From a virus, in the IMG/VR virus record IMGVR_UViG_3300023178_001875, positions 1-52,389 of that record: 52,389 nucleotides of DNA, one strand, 5' to 3'. Made by a program: the position numbers and the translations under genes. A model generated the notes under the pieces. It saw only the letters and a list, made by a program, of their open reading frames with translations. It ran no database searches and was not told where the DNA came from. Shown here in pieces: positions 30,994 through 40,841 of this stretch; position 1 is the stretch's first letter, and each line of letters begins with the position of its first letter.

Positions 30994-31683
30994 TTACAAT
31001 GTTGGTAATAGTCCGTTATCCGTGTTTAATAGATTAGGACTTGTAAGCGTACCGTAATCAGCATCTACAAGATCTTTTAAAAAGTCTACAAAATTGTCAG
31101 TGTTACTTTCAAAATCACCAAAGTCTAAATTAATGAATAAGTCATTTAGTGTTCTTATGTCAACATCGTATACATTACTTTGTACGTTTGTACCTGTAAG
31201 TGTTCCTACATTTAAAATAGCAAAGCCGTTTGCGTTTAGGTTAGCATTTAGGGTTGGATTTGTGTCAGTTTCTAGTGATGCATTTCCGCTAATGGTTACA
31301 GAGTTGTTTGATTCGTTTGCCTGCGTAGTTATGCCACTACCGCCCTGTATACGCAAAGTGCCTCTCGCAGGAACAGTTATAGTTCCTGTATCTGCAACTA
31401 TAGGTCTAGCAGCCAGTGTTGGATCTACTGATAATGTTATATCATTAGGATTTGCTGTAACAGTAATGTCGTTTGATCCTACAATGGATTTAAATTCTAA
31501 ATTATAACCAGTGCGTTGTTTGAAAACACCGGCACCTGAGCCTAGGTTTTCGCCTTCTGTTTTATCATCAATACGTAGGTCTAAATCCTCAAGACTTCGA
31601 TTAATTTTGATAAAGGCTTCTCTAAGGTCATCGCCTGTACCATCGTTTGCAATTCTACCTATGTTTACTAATTCTACTGCCAT
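30994..31683 (-). CDS. Fibre-related protein, 229 aa
   Basis: I place the start at 31683 (MAVELVNIGRIANDGTGDDL), after AGGAAACCAACA; a longer frame begins upstream of the promoter. The GRIANDGTGDDLREAFIKIN motif (8-27) is a hallmark of marine T4-like fibre proteins as I recall. The rest is beta-rich with repeated threonine and asparagine. It is read leftward from one arm of the bidirectional late promoter. Confidence 0.72.
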   Translation of the reverse strand: MAVELVNIGRIANDGTGDDLREAFIKINRSLEDLDLRIDDKTEGENLGSGAGVFKQRTGYNLEFKSIVGSNDITVTANPNDITLSVDPTLAARPIVADTGTITVPARGTLRIQGGSGITTQANESNNSVTISGNASLETDTNPTLNANLNANGFAILNVGTLTGTNVQSNVYDVDIRTLNDLFINLDFGDFESNTDNFVDFLKDLVDADYGTLTSPNLLNTDNGLLPTL

Positions 31684-31705
31684 TGTTGGTTTCCTATCAT
31701 ATATT

Positions 31706-31729
31706 GTATTTATCAAACCTGATAAATAC
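31706..31729. promoter_or_regulatory. Bidirectional late-type promoter in a perfect inverted repeat
   Basis: GTATTTATC (31706-31714) and GATAAATAC (31721-31729) are perfect 9-base inverted arms around AAACCT. Each arm reads GATAAATAC outward: leftward to the 229-residue gene and rightward to the 755-residue gene. Confidence 0.68.
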
Positions 31730-31747
31730 TGTAACAAGGAGTTTTAC

Positions 31748-34015
31748 ATGGCAAGACCATCTTTTAGAAATATAGGACTACGCAGAGATTTAAACCTTTC
31801 TGACTTATCTAACAAAGATCAAGCACTAAACAATGTGCTAAACAACCTTGTTGTAGGTAGTGATAATAAGGTTTTTACAGGCGGCGATCTAGATGCTATT
31901 AAAGGAATAAGCAATAGCACAGTAACTAATAGAGATATCGGCCTAATGGCAGGACTTGCTGTAAAAAATACTGTATTAAACGAAGATAACGAACTAGAAG
32001 ATGTAATAGCATCTCCAGTTATTACAGTAAAAAATCAATTAGACACTATTATCGCAACTACTAATGATCCACCATTCTTTAATGGAGGAGACGGTTTAAT
32101 TGCTAGATTTTATGAAACTGATCAGATTAGCCAAAATTTAACAAAAAATAGTACAGGTGCTACTATTGTTACAGGAGATCCTACGGTTACTAAGCCTTAT
32201 TGGAATAATGGTGTTTTTGAATTCAGTAACAAATTAGACGATACACTCGGTGGTGCAAACGGACTAATACAATGGAGCGGATATTATGTTCCGGATGCAA
32301 GTGGACCTAGCACATTTAGTTTTTCAACAACAGGTTTAGTTATGTTTGAAGTTGCAGATGAATTTGGAGATTTACAAGTAGTTCAAAATACATTTGCAGA
32401 AGATAGACCAATTGAACATTTAAGTGCAATGACAAGCCAAACAGATGTTACAGTAGATCCTATTGATGCAAGAACTGTAGTTATTGGCGACCAAATAATT
32501 GCGGCTGTAGATGATCAAGGTACTCCTATACTCGCAGCTGAAATTAGTAATGGTTTATTTGTAGATGGCGTAGGTAATAGCACAATAACACTTAACCAAT
32601 CTGTTACAGCACCTGCTGGTTCTACATTTACGTATAGCATACAAAATAAAATCGGAAGTGAAAGTTTTAGTTTTATACATACAGAAGCAAATCTTGAAAA
32701 ATATGTTCCTGTCCAAATCAGATTAACATATTGGTATGCTTCGGAAAGTGCAAATTATTTTAACAAATTTATTGATTGCAATTTATCTACAAATATTAAA
32801 GATAGTGGAGATTGGCCTTACTGGTATCTCTATCAAGACGTACCAGTAGACTTTGAAGAAGACAGTTTTAAAGGATTTTACGATAAAAGATTACTTGTAG
32901 GCGGAGGTACTATTGGACCTGAAGATGTAAACTTTAGTACGCAATACGCAAAATGGTTAAGTATTTCACCATTGACTGTTACATATGCGCCACCATTAAG
33001 ATATGCTGACGCACTTAAAGCAGAGTATACCTACACGTTAACGCAAGATAGTAACGTTTTAGCAACAACTTCGACAAGCCCATATACTGATAATATAGAG
33101 ATAGGCAATAAGATAATCACTCCTGCTCTTACAAAAGGCACTAGCGTTAGTGATATTTCAAGAAATAATATTGTAATTGCTAATGCAACAGCATCGGCGG
33201 ATGCTACAGTTCCTGTAAGATTTATGGATCATAGAGGATTTTTAGATGTACAAGCAGGAACGTCGAATAATTTTAATGTTACTATTACTACCACTGAAGG
33301 GTTAAAAGTAGGAACGGTAGTAGTTGCGGCAAGTAATCCTGCAGGCACAGATTATATAAGAGTTACTAGCATAGTTAGTATTCGTGAATTTACTACAAAC
33401 ATTGCTATGAATTTAAACGGATTAGAAGAAGTATTTTTCTATGCAGATAAAGGTCTTCTTAACAATAGTTTAGATAATTTTTGTGTAGGAACATTAGGAC
33501 GAGAACTTACACAAACCGCAACAGTTGGTTCTAATCAACTAGTTTTAAATGATGTAAATGGATTTGGCCTAAACAATGTTATACAAAGTAGTCCTTACCT
33601 ACCTGCTGTAGATGAAAATGATCCTACGACTTTAACTAGAATTACAGCCATAGATACTAACACAAATACAATAACGATTAATAAAACAGTTCAAGCACCG
33701 GACGATATGGTTGCTGGTACTACTGTAGTTATTTGTCCTACTGACACAACACAAAATAAAGAAGCATGTGTTATTCCTTTAAACACAGCGCCACCTTTTG
33801 TAGGAACATTAAACGGACTTAGAACTACAGATGGTCTAGGTGCTACAGTTGGACTACAAATGATTAATGGTAACAGTGTGTTAAAGGTAAGAGATCTTGT
33901 TGCTGAAAACTGTAATGTTACACAATTAGGAATAGGGGTAACAAATAATTTTGATAGAACTGTTCCTATTACGTTTAATGGTACAGTTTACAAAGTATTA
34001 GCATCAACTAGTTAA
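31748..34015 (+). CDS. PA14-like-domain fibre or adhesin, 755 aa, on the opposite strand
   Basis: The ATG at 31748 follows AAGGAG; a longer frame runs back through the neighbouring gene and promoter. After a conserved-looking N-terminus (MARPSFRNIGLRRDLNL) comes a PA14-like region (about 115-320) with GLIARFYE, W-SGYYVPDASGPSTFSF and MFEVADEFG. PA14 folds usually bind glycans. The remaining beta-rich part ends NGTVYKVLASTS. It is the only fibre gene on the plus strand; its stop overlaps the convergent 334-residue gene by 12 bases. Confidence 0.78.
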   Translation: MARPSFRNIGLRRDLNLSDLSNKDQALNNVLNNLVVGSDNKVFTGGDLDAIKGISNSTVTNRDIGLMAGLAVKNTVLNEDNELEDVIASPVITVKNQLDTIIATTNDPPFFNGGDGLIARFYETDQISQNLTKNSTGATIVTGDPTVTKPYWNNGVFEFSNKLDDTLGGANGLIQWSGYYVPDASGPSTFSFSTTGLVMFEVADEFGDLQVVQNTFAEDRPIEHLSAMTSQTDVTVDPIDARTVVIGDQIIAAVDDQGTPILAAEISNGLFVDGVGNSTITLNQSVTAPAGSTFTYSIQNKIGSESFSFIHTEANLEKYVPVQIRLTYWYASESANYFNKFIDCNLSTNIKDSGDWPYWYLYQDVPVDFEEDSFKGFYDKRLLVGGGTIGPEDVNFSTQYAKWLSISPLTVTYAPPLRYADALKAEYTYTLTQDSNVLATTSTSPYTDNIEIGNKIITPALTKGTSVSDISRNNIVIANATASADATVPVRFMDHRGFLDVQAGTSNNFNVTITTTEGLKVGTVVVAASNPAGTDYIRVTSIVSIREFTTNIAMNLNGLEEVFFYADKGLLNNSLDNFCVGTLGRELTQTATVGSNQLVLNDVNGFGLNNVIQSSPYLPAVDENDPTTLTRITAIDTNTNTITINKTVQAPDDMVAGTTVVICPTDTTQNKEACVIPLNTAPPFVGTLNGLRTTDGLGATVGLQMINGNSVLKVRDLVAENCNVTQLGIGVTNNFDRTVPITFNGTVYKVLASTS

Positions 34016-35008
34016 ACACAAATAGTAGTCAATACCATCAATCTTTACTTTTGCTTTATGTGTAAAAGTTGTATTGTTTACAGTTCCACTTTCTGTTATA
34101 GGTGTAACACCGTCAACTAATATACCATTGTTTAATTTAAGATCACCGGTTTGTGCAGAAACGGCGTTAGTTGTTAACTTAGTATTAACACCAGTGCCTG
34201 TAACTTCCCAAGGATTAGACGTATCACTAAATGCTCTAATACGCTGTATATTTGTAACAGGGCTTGATGGATTTGTTATGTAAAGGCCTGGACTAGATGT
34301 TATTACGCCTTCTGTAACAATCATATCTGAAGGATCTTCGATACTAAATGTACCCTCCATTTTAAAATCATCATCTGTGGCTACATCTCTATCTTCAACA
34401 AATTTTTTGTTTGCTTGATACTTTGCAATGTCAAGGTATTGATAAATTTCTAGAAATTGATTTGCATACGTGTCTTCAGGTTCAATACCACCCGCTCCTT
34501 CCGGATTTTCGCTACCTGTTGAAAGACCACTACTAAATCCTGCTGTGTCTTCAACAGCACCTAAGTATGTTAAGTTTGATAATACAACGGCGTCTGATCT
34601 AACAACTTTAAACCCAGCACTAGGTGGTGCAAAAGTATATTGTTCTTCTAACTCAACATCAGTTGCAAACCCAAAAGTTTTTTCACCATCACTATCTGCT
34701 GCGTAGAGATCGTCTTTTAATACATTATCGTTTACATCTAGAATTTTTATAGGGTCACCATTTGTAAAAACAGCACTCCTAGCCGCATTTTTTGCAGGAG
34801 TGTCGTTTACTAGTGTAACTAATCCTGTAATAAAATTGTATTCTAATGCGTCTATTTCTAAAACACTAACGTTTTGGTTATTGTTAATAAACAAACTTAT
34901 ATCGTCTGCAATAGGTGCTTCAGCAAGGTTATTAAGTAACTGTCTGTCCTGTGTGTTTTCTAATAAGTTAGCGGATTGTAAAAATCCTTGTATACTACTT
35001 CCTGCCAT
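34004..35008 (-). CDS. Fibre protein, 334 aa
   Basis: The N-terminus (GSSIQGFLQSANLLENTQDR, then QLLNNLAEAPIADDI) is helical, the middle is beta-rich with a glycine/proline/glutamate linker (GSENPEGAGGIEPED), and the end is VKIDGIDYYLCLTS. The C-terminal G-Y-TS pattern resembles the end of the convergent PA14-like protein, hinting at a shared tip domain. It follows the LRR gene in the leftward unit. The precise place in the virion is unknown. Confidence 0.65.
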   Translation of the reverse strand: MAGSSIQGFLQSANLLENTQDRQLLNNLAEAPIADDISLFINNNQNVSVLEIDALEYNFITGLVTLVNDTPAKNAARSAVFTNGDPIKILDVNDNVLKDDLYAADSDGEKTFGFATDVELEEQYTFAPPSAGFKVVRSDAVVLSNLTYLGAVEDTAGFSSGLSTGSENPEGAGGIEPEDTYANQFLEIYQYLDIAKYQANKKFVEDRDVATDDDFKMEGTFSIEDPSDMIVTEGVITSSPGLYITNPSSPVTNIQRIRAFSDTSNPWEVTGTGVNTKLTTNAVSAQTGDLKLNNGILVDGVTPITESGTVNNTTFTHKAKVKIDGIDYYLCLTS

Positions 35009-35009
35009 T

Positions 35010-37394
35010 TTATAACCTCATATTCCACCCTTTAGATCTAAGGTACTCAATTTGTTCTACAGCGTCACCTGTTGGTGTTGAGGTATTAGCAAGGTTAATG
35101 CTTATACCACTACGAGGATTCGCTTCATAGTTAGCAACTAGATCTGCAACAATATTATTTACCGCTCCAGTTGGTAAGTTAGGATTGTTACTTATATCAA
35201 ATCTATATAAAGATCTGCAACTTACTAATGCACCTGCTACATAATCTGTAAAGTTGTTGTTGTTTAGATAGAAGTCGTAACATAATGTAAGATTATTCAT
35301 ATCTGGAACAGCGCCAGTTATTTGATTGTAACTGATAAACAAACGTCTAAGATTAGGTGTTTCAAGTCCGTTAAATGATGTTAATTGATTGCTGTGTACA
35401 TAGTAGTATTGTAATGCATTGCTTTGTATAACCGGAATAGCACCACTAAAACTATTTCCATATAAGTGACAATAGTATAATAGTGGATTATTAAAGAAAT
35501 TAGGCAAAGGACCTGTAAAGTTATTTTGTAACATTACGATATAACGTAGGTTCTGCATTGTATTTAAACTAGGAAATGCTCCGCTTACACCTGCATTAAA
35601 CGATCTAAATACGATACCTATCATGCCTGTTGGTTTTTCAAAACAATCAGGGTGCATAGGAGCATTTAACAAACTACTACTTGCTACATGGAAGTAACGC
35701 ATTGCACTTGCACAGTCGTCAAACACATCGTCATACAAAACGTAGTCTTGTTCTGTGTCAGATCGCCCGCCTCTTAGTCTTGTATACTGAGCTTGTACAT
35801 AGTAAAGTCTACTGTTACCTGCAAATTTAGGTATAGGTCCGTAATAGCCGCTTGAGTATGCATATATTAATCTTAAGTTACCACAGTTAGCAAACTTATA
35901 ACTTCCGCTCGTTGTAGTAAACAAATTAGAATCTGGTGCTATTCCACTACCACTATTATAGTGAGCATAAAATAAATCCATTGAATTTTTATTGGCTAAG
36001 TTAGGAACGTTTATACCCGGGTTACCACCTATGTTTACATAGTTGATTACAGGACTTAATATTTGGAAGTTATTATCGTATATACTATTGCTATATAAAT
36101 TAATCTGTCTAAGGTCAGGCAAGTCTTTTACACTTTGCGGAACAGTATTAAAACTGTTTCTGTACATGTAATAGTTTTGAACTGTATTTGCTACTTCGGG
36201 AGTTGAACCAGTTGGATCGTCTGCATCTTGATCAAAATAATTAAATGCACCACCTCTGCTGTGTCCGTTTAGATTTAATGTAAGCAAATTTGTTAGTGTT
36301 GTTAAGTCTGCTGTAATACTTCCGTTAAAAGTATTACCAAATCTAATCTCTCTAACAGTGTTTGGTATACGTGCTAATACATCATTATTAAATTTACGTA
36401 AATTAGGTTCGTCACCTAGTGTGAAATTATTTTCACGCACATCTAATAATCTGCAATCGGGCACAAAAGTATTAAAATCTGGAAACGTTTTTATAACATT
36501 TCCATTTAGATATAAATTTTGACAATTTTCTAGTTGTGCAGCAGGTAATTCACTTATTCCTACTCCTGATAAAGGTAGTGTTAAAATATTATTTGGGTTA
36601 TGATAAATTTCTATGTTTTTAGATGCCGCCCCTGTATCTCTGTATCTTAAGAAACTTCTAGTAGTATTAGAGCCTCCAACATTTTCATACTCCTTTGTTA
36701 GGTAGTCAAACTGATTATTAACTATTCTCCAACTAACCGCGCCTGCTGTAACAAGTCTCAAGTCACTATCTAAATTACGGAAAAATCCTTCAAATATTAA
36801 AGGTATTCCTTTCATAGCATACAGATAAACTGTCTGGCCATTTATAGTTGCTTGTATTTTATGAGTAGGTACTTCGGAACTTCTAAATCTAACAAGGTCT
36901 GCTGGTTTAAGTATTTCTAATGTTTGTGTTTCAACAGCACCATCAACTTCTATTTGACTACCATAAAAAATTGGACTAGTATCTGTTGCAGGGCTGTCTG
37001 TACTACTCCAACTACTTACACGGCTTGTGCTTATATCAGCAAACTTTAAAGTAGAATTATCATCGTCTACGTATTGATACTTAATTGCACCTGCACCTAA
37101 TACACCATTTACAGTTAGATTTCCTTTTAGTGATTCAGAGGTGCCTGCTGTTTCATCAATGATTGCACTATATTGTAAAGTATCTTGATAAAGTTTTACT
37201 AGATATGTTTGGACAGGAACATTAAGCCCACTTAGAGCTTTTACATCATCTGCTGTAATACCTAAATCGCCAGCTGCTCCTCGTATAACATCAAGGTCGT
37301 TAATATCGATGCCAATGTTAGCTAAAGCCGCTAAAGGATCTGCAACATCTGCAAGACTTCTGTTTACGTTTAGACCGAATTTTATTTCCGCCAT
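35010..37394 (-). CDS. Leucine-rich-repeat virion protein, 794 aa
   Basis: The N-terminal 250 residues carry phage-fibre-like sequence (LSGLNVPVQTYLVKLYQDTL, SLKGNLTVNGVLGAG). From about 270 to 770 there are irregular leucine-rich repeats of the plant-type LxxLxxNxxxGxIP pattern: NNFTGPLPNFFNNPLLYY, NSFSGAIPVIQSNALQYY, LRRLFISYNQITGAVPDM and LDVRENNFTLGD. The end (VEQIEYLRSKGWNMRL) resembles the caps of bacterial LRR proteins. It starts immediately after the stop of the 1147-residue gene. LRR solenoids bind proteins, so this is a candidate receptor-binding or surface-binding fibre. Confidence 0.82.
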   Translation of the reverse strand: MAEIKFGLNVNRSLADVADPLAALANIGIDINDLDVIRGAAGDLGITADDVKALSGLNVPVQTYLVKLYQDTLQYSAIIDETAGTSESLKGNLTVNGVLGAGAIKYQYVDDDNSTLKFADISTSRVSSWSSTDSPATDTSPIFYGSQIEVDGAVETQTLEILKPADLVRFRSSEVPTHKIQATINGQTVYLYAMKGIPLIFEGFFRNLDSDLRLVTAGAVSWRIVNNQFDYLTKEYENVGGSNTTRSFLRYRDTGAASKNIEIYHNPNNILTLPLSGVGISELPAAQLENCQNLYLNGNVIKTFPDFNTFVPDCRLLDVRENNFTLGDEPNLRKFNNDVLARIPNTVREIRFGNTFNGSITADLTTLTNLLTLNLNGHSRGGAFNYFDQDADDPTGSTPEVANTVQNYYMYRNSFNTVPQSVKDLPDLRQINLYSNSIYDNNFQILSPVINYVNIGGNPGINVPNLANKNSMDLFYAHYNSGSGIAPDSNLFTTTSGSYKFANCGNLRLIYAYSSGYYGPIPKFAGNSRLYYVQAQYTRLRGGRSDTEQDYVLYDDVFDDCASAMRYFHVASSSLLNAPMHPDCFEKPTGMIGIVFRSFNAGVSGAFPSLNTMQNLRYIVMLQNNFTGPLPNFFNNPLLYYCHLYGNSFSGAIPVIQSNALQYYYVHSNQLTSFNGLETPNLRRLFISYNQITGAVPDMNNLTLCYDFYLNNNNFTDYVAGALVSCRSLYRFDISNNPNLPTGAVNNIVADLVANYEANPRSGISINLANTSTPTGDAVEQIEYLRSKGWNMRL

Positions 37395-40300
37395 TTAATC
37401 TTCCTTCGTTGTAATACTTGCGCTAACTAAGTTAACATCATTGTTTATAAGACTTCTTGCCGTAACAAATGTTGCTGTTGTATTTAATATTCCCGGAGAT
37501 ATTACAGTCCTATCTGGACCATAAACGCTTCCTAAGTCAACAGTATTATTCCTGTTTGGTGAAACATACAATGTGTCTTTAAGTTTACCAGGTCTTAAAG
37601 GTTGTGAATTTTGAACATCAACACTAGTACTTGCTAGTCTTTCTTTTGGAAGATAGTTTGCAGCAGGAACACCTGCACTTGATCCTCCTGAGAATACAAC
37701 ATCAACACCTGAATCGGTTATCCATTCAGGACAAAATGCTCTAGTAGTTCCGTTAATGTTTTCAGTAATAGTAATATTATTCATTCTAGCATTGTCACGC
37801 ATGAATACTACCAAGTACAAAGGTTTTGGCTGGAAACTAAAAATTTGCACTTTGTTAACTGATTTTTCTGGGTTACCTGTTATCAGTCTATCAGTAAGTC
37901 TTATAGGACTTAGTTGCAATGTAAATGCTCCGTTGTTTGGAGCACCGTCTATATCTATATAATATTTTTCAACATCTTCGTTATCAATATAACTCTTTAA
38001 TTCTGATGTAAATCTAATTCCGCTTGCTACGCCTGATTCTCCAAACTCACCACCTACTAGCGAAAAGCCGTTTATTATTTCACTCGGCTCTTGATCAAAT
38101 ATTATTATGTCTGAAGGAAGTCCTGATACTGGATCAGCACTTGCATATGTAACACTAAATTCTAATCTATCTTCTATCTTTACATCTATACCGCTACATA
38201 TTCCGCTATCTGTACCTTCTGGTCTTGGTAATCTATAATCAATATCAAACCTAATGCCTAAGGGTGCATCGCCTTCTCTTTCTTCAAAACCGTCTCTATC
38301 TCTATAGAGTGAACTATGTGTGAACTCTGCATGCAATATGTTTGCTAGGTCTGGCTCTATTTCTGTTATACCATCCTTTGCTAAAAACTTAACTTCATTA
38401 ACTGGATTACCTAATGCATTTGTTCTAGTAGAAATTATAGGTTTGTTTTCTGTCACTCCAATTAAGAATTCACAAAACTGTGTGCCTTCTGTAGTTACAG
38501 GGTTTAAATAATTACATTCAAATCCGTCACCTGTAATTGGATATGTTGAACCAGCAATATGATCATAGTAACTTGTAAATCTAACAGCGTCAACTGGTAC
38601 ACTTGCTAAATCAGTAACTACACCATTTAGTAAAACTTGCGGATCGATAGTTCCTGTAGAACTTTTCTCGTACAGAGCGTCAAATCCAATTCGTTCAATA
38701 TTTGCTGTTGATTCACTTGTAATAGCCGCATAACAACTGTTAATACCAGGAACAATTAATTTACTGTCGTCGTCACGTGTTCTAAAAATAGGATTGCCGT
38801 CTGCTGTTCCGCCACTTGCATATGCTGTAAATCCAGACGTGTCAACAGCATTTGAATAGTCAGCATCTGAATATAATGCAAACTGTGTCGCAGATAAAAC
38901 ATCTATGTAATACTCTTGAAAATTAACTTCTGTCATACCAACTACATTTTCTAATGTAACTTTTTGTCCAATAAAGAATCCATGATCTGTATCTGTAGTA
39001 ACAATTCCTGGATTTGCTTGGCTTATATTTGCAATGTTTACAGTTGGTTGTGGATTAATTGTTATTTCACTACCTGCACCATTAATATTAACACTTCTAA
39101 CTATACCATTCTGTGTAGCATGTAAACTAGGTGCATAGTGATGCCCAAATGCTGGGCACCCGTTAATTTCAACCAATTGCACTTCCGATAGTTGATCACA
39201 ATCTATTTTCAAATCCACTGGAAAAACATTTTTCTTATTAGGCTTTTCTACACCGTCACTATTTTTAATTGTACGCTTTGGATAAATCCCCGCAATAGAT
39301 GTTTGTCTTGCATTATTTACAGTTTTGTCATCACTAGTATAACTGTAATATTTTCCTGCACTATTATCGCCACCGTCTATATAGCACGAAGCACCATATT
39401 TGTAAAGGTACTGTGGTTCTCTAATGTTACTTGTGTTTCTAATATCTTGTAGATATCTAAATTTAAAATATGGGTCTTGTAAACAAGGCTCGCCTAATTG
39501 GTTTTCAATTGTTAGTGTATGCATAAGCACCCAACGTGCATCACCTGTGTCTGTTGGAATATAAGCATAGAACTTAGCACCAATAGCACCATACCAACCA
39601 AACTCAATTTTGTACATAGTAACTTTGGTTGGGTCGAGTAAGTAACCTGATCGACCATTACCATCTAACGCATCGCCGTTGAAAAAATCTCTAGTAATTA
39701 CTAGTTCATAAAATTCATCTTCTACGAAAGGTTCTCTACTAGAAACTACTTGTTGATTGTTTTCATTCATGCCCATTCTTTGTAGAACTTCATTTGGCAA
39801 TCTAACTGTACTACGTCTTACGATATTAAACTGTGGACCTCTAATCTGAAATACATATTCATCTGTAGGATTTCCGATACCCCACTCAATGATGTTGTCT
39901 ATACTTGCTTCGTCTCGGCTTGCTCTAAAACCAAAAGTGTATCCTGATATACGTCCAGGCTGATATCTATATGCTTTTTTACTTTGTAGTAAGCCAAAGT
40001 ATTGTATATTATCTGTTTGTCCTGGTCTAGTATTTGTAGCATCATATCCTACAGGAAATTTAATTGGGGTATTAGTATTAGGATCAATAAGCAATCCATC
40101 TCGCATGTTCATCCATGCTTGACACCAATTTTCAATTAAATCATAGCCTAATTGTTCATCATCAGGATATTCTACATCGCCATCTTGTACAAAGCATATA
40201 GCAGGATTTAAAAAGTTTTCTTCTGCAAATTGTTCATTGGTACCAATATATAAATTATACATATCGTTACCAAGATTAATAAATTGTAAGTATCTATTAA

Positions 40301-40838
40301 ATACAGCCTCGTTGTATCCGCCATTAATGTAATTTGGGCCTGGTGGAAAAGTAAATGCTACTGGAAAACTTTCTACAACTAATGCTTGCTCGTTTGTTTC
40401 TTCAACTAGTCTTGTATAAAAATGATCACCATAAACTCTATTACGTCTACGATACCATCCATCAGGACGACCAAATACTCCATTATACTGAAAAAATTCC
40501 CATTCTTCAGGATTAAGACCGTATGTACTAACATCAGAAAACAAACTTAATTGTACTTCAGCTCTAGGTATGCCTAGTAGTGTCGTACTAACTTGCGAAG
40601 TTTCGGCAAATTGTTCTTCTATAGAAAGTTGTGTATTATCTACTACAGCATTATTAATAACTACACTTGTACTGTTTTCTGCTTTAGATAGAGCTTCTAC
40701 TGGACCTTCATCTTCGGTAACAATTATTTGCCCGTTTGAATCTCGTAGTGGTACCCCTTTTACAATATCATAAAGAGGTACAAATGACTTTGAAGTAGGT
40801 ATAGGTATTCTGTCGAATCCTATTTTTATCTGAGGCAT
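37395..40838 (-). CDS. Giant virion protein paralogous to the 1579-residue protein, 1147 aa
   Basis: Three blocks match the upstream neighbour: LLGIPRAEVQLSLFSDVSTY (87-106), KAYRYQPGRISGYTFGFR (about 290-310), KVTMYKIEFGWYGAIGAKFY (about 404-424) and KYGASCYIDGGD (about 480). They are separated by unrelated inserts. It lacks the four CRD repeats of the neighbour. It is beta-rich without a signal peptide. It is probably a tail-fibre or baseplate protein assembled with its paralogue. Confidence 0.75.
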   Translation of the reverse strand: MPQIKIGFDRIPIPTSKSFVPLYDIVKGVPLRDSNGQIIVTEDEGPVEALSKAENSTSVVINNAVVDNTQLSIEEQFAETSQVSTTLLGIPRAEVQLSLFSDVSTYGLNPEEWEFFQYNGVFGRPDGWYRRRNRVYGDHFYTRLVEETNEQALVVESFPVAFTFPPGPNYINGGYNEAVFNRYLQFINLGNDMYNLYIGTNEQFAEENFLNPAICFVQDGDVEYPDDEQLGYDLIENWCQAWMNMRDGLLIDPNTNTPIKFPVGYDATNTRPGQTDNIQYFGLLQSKKAYRYQPGRISGYTFGFRASRDEASIDNIIEWGIGNPTDEYVFQIRGPQFNIVRRSTVRLPNEVLQRMGMNENNQQVVSSREPFVEDEFYELVITRDFFNGDALDGNGRSGYLLDPTKVTMYKIEFGWYGAIGAKFYAYIPTDTGDARWVLMHTLTIENQLGEPCLQDPYFKFRYLQDIRNTSNIREPQYLYKYGASCYIDGGDNSAGKYYSYTSDDKTVNNARQTSIAGIYPKRTIKNSDGVEKPNKKNVFPVDLKIDCDQLSEVQLVEINGCPAFGHHYAPSLHATQNGIVRSVNINGAGSEITINPQPTVNIANISQANPGIVTTDTDHGFFIGQKVTLENVVGMTEVNFQEYYIDVLSATQFALYSDADYSNAVDTSGFTAYASGGTADGNPIFRTRDDDSKLIVPGINSCYAAITSESTANIERIGFDALYEKSSTGTIDPQVLLNGVVTDLASVPVDAVRFTSYYDHIAGSTYPITGDGFECNYLNPVTTEGTQFCEFLIGVTENKPIISTRTNALGNPVNEVKFLAKDGITEIEPDLANILHAEFTHSSLYRDRDGFEEREGDAPLGIRFDIDYRLPRPEGTDSGICSGIDVKIEDRLEFSVTYASADPVSGLPSDIIIFDQEPSEIINGFSLVGGEFGESGVASGIRFTSELKSYIDNEDVEKYYIDIDGAPNNGAFTLQLSPIRLTDRLITGNPEKSVNKVQIFSFQPKPLYLVVFMRDNARMNNITITENINGTTRAFCPEWITDSGVDVVFSGGSSAGVPAANYLPKERLASTSVDVQNSQPLRPGKLKDTLYVSPNRNNTVDLGSVYGPDRTVISPGILNTTATFVTARSLINNDVNLVSASITTKED

Positions 40839-40841
40839 TTA

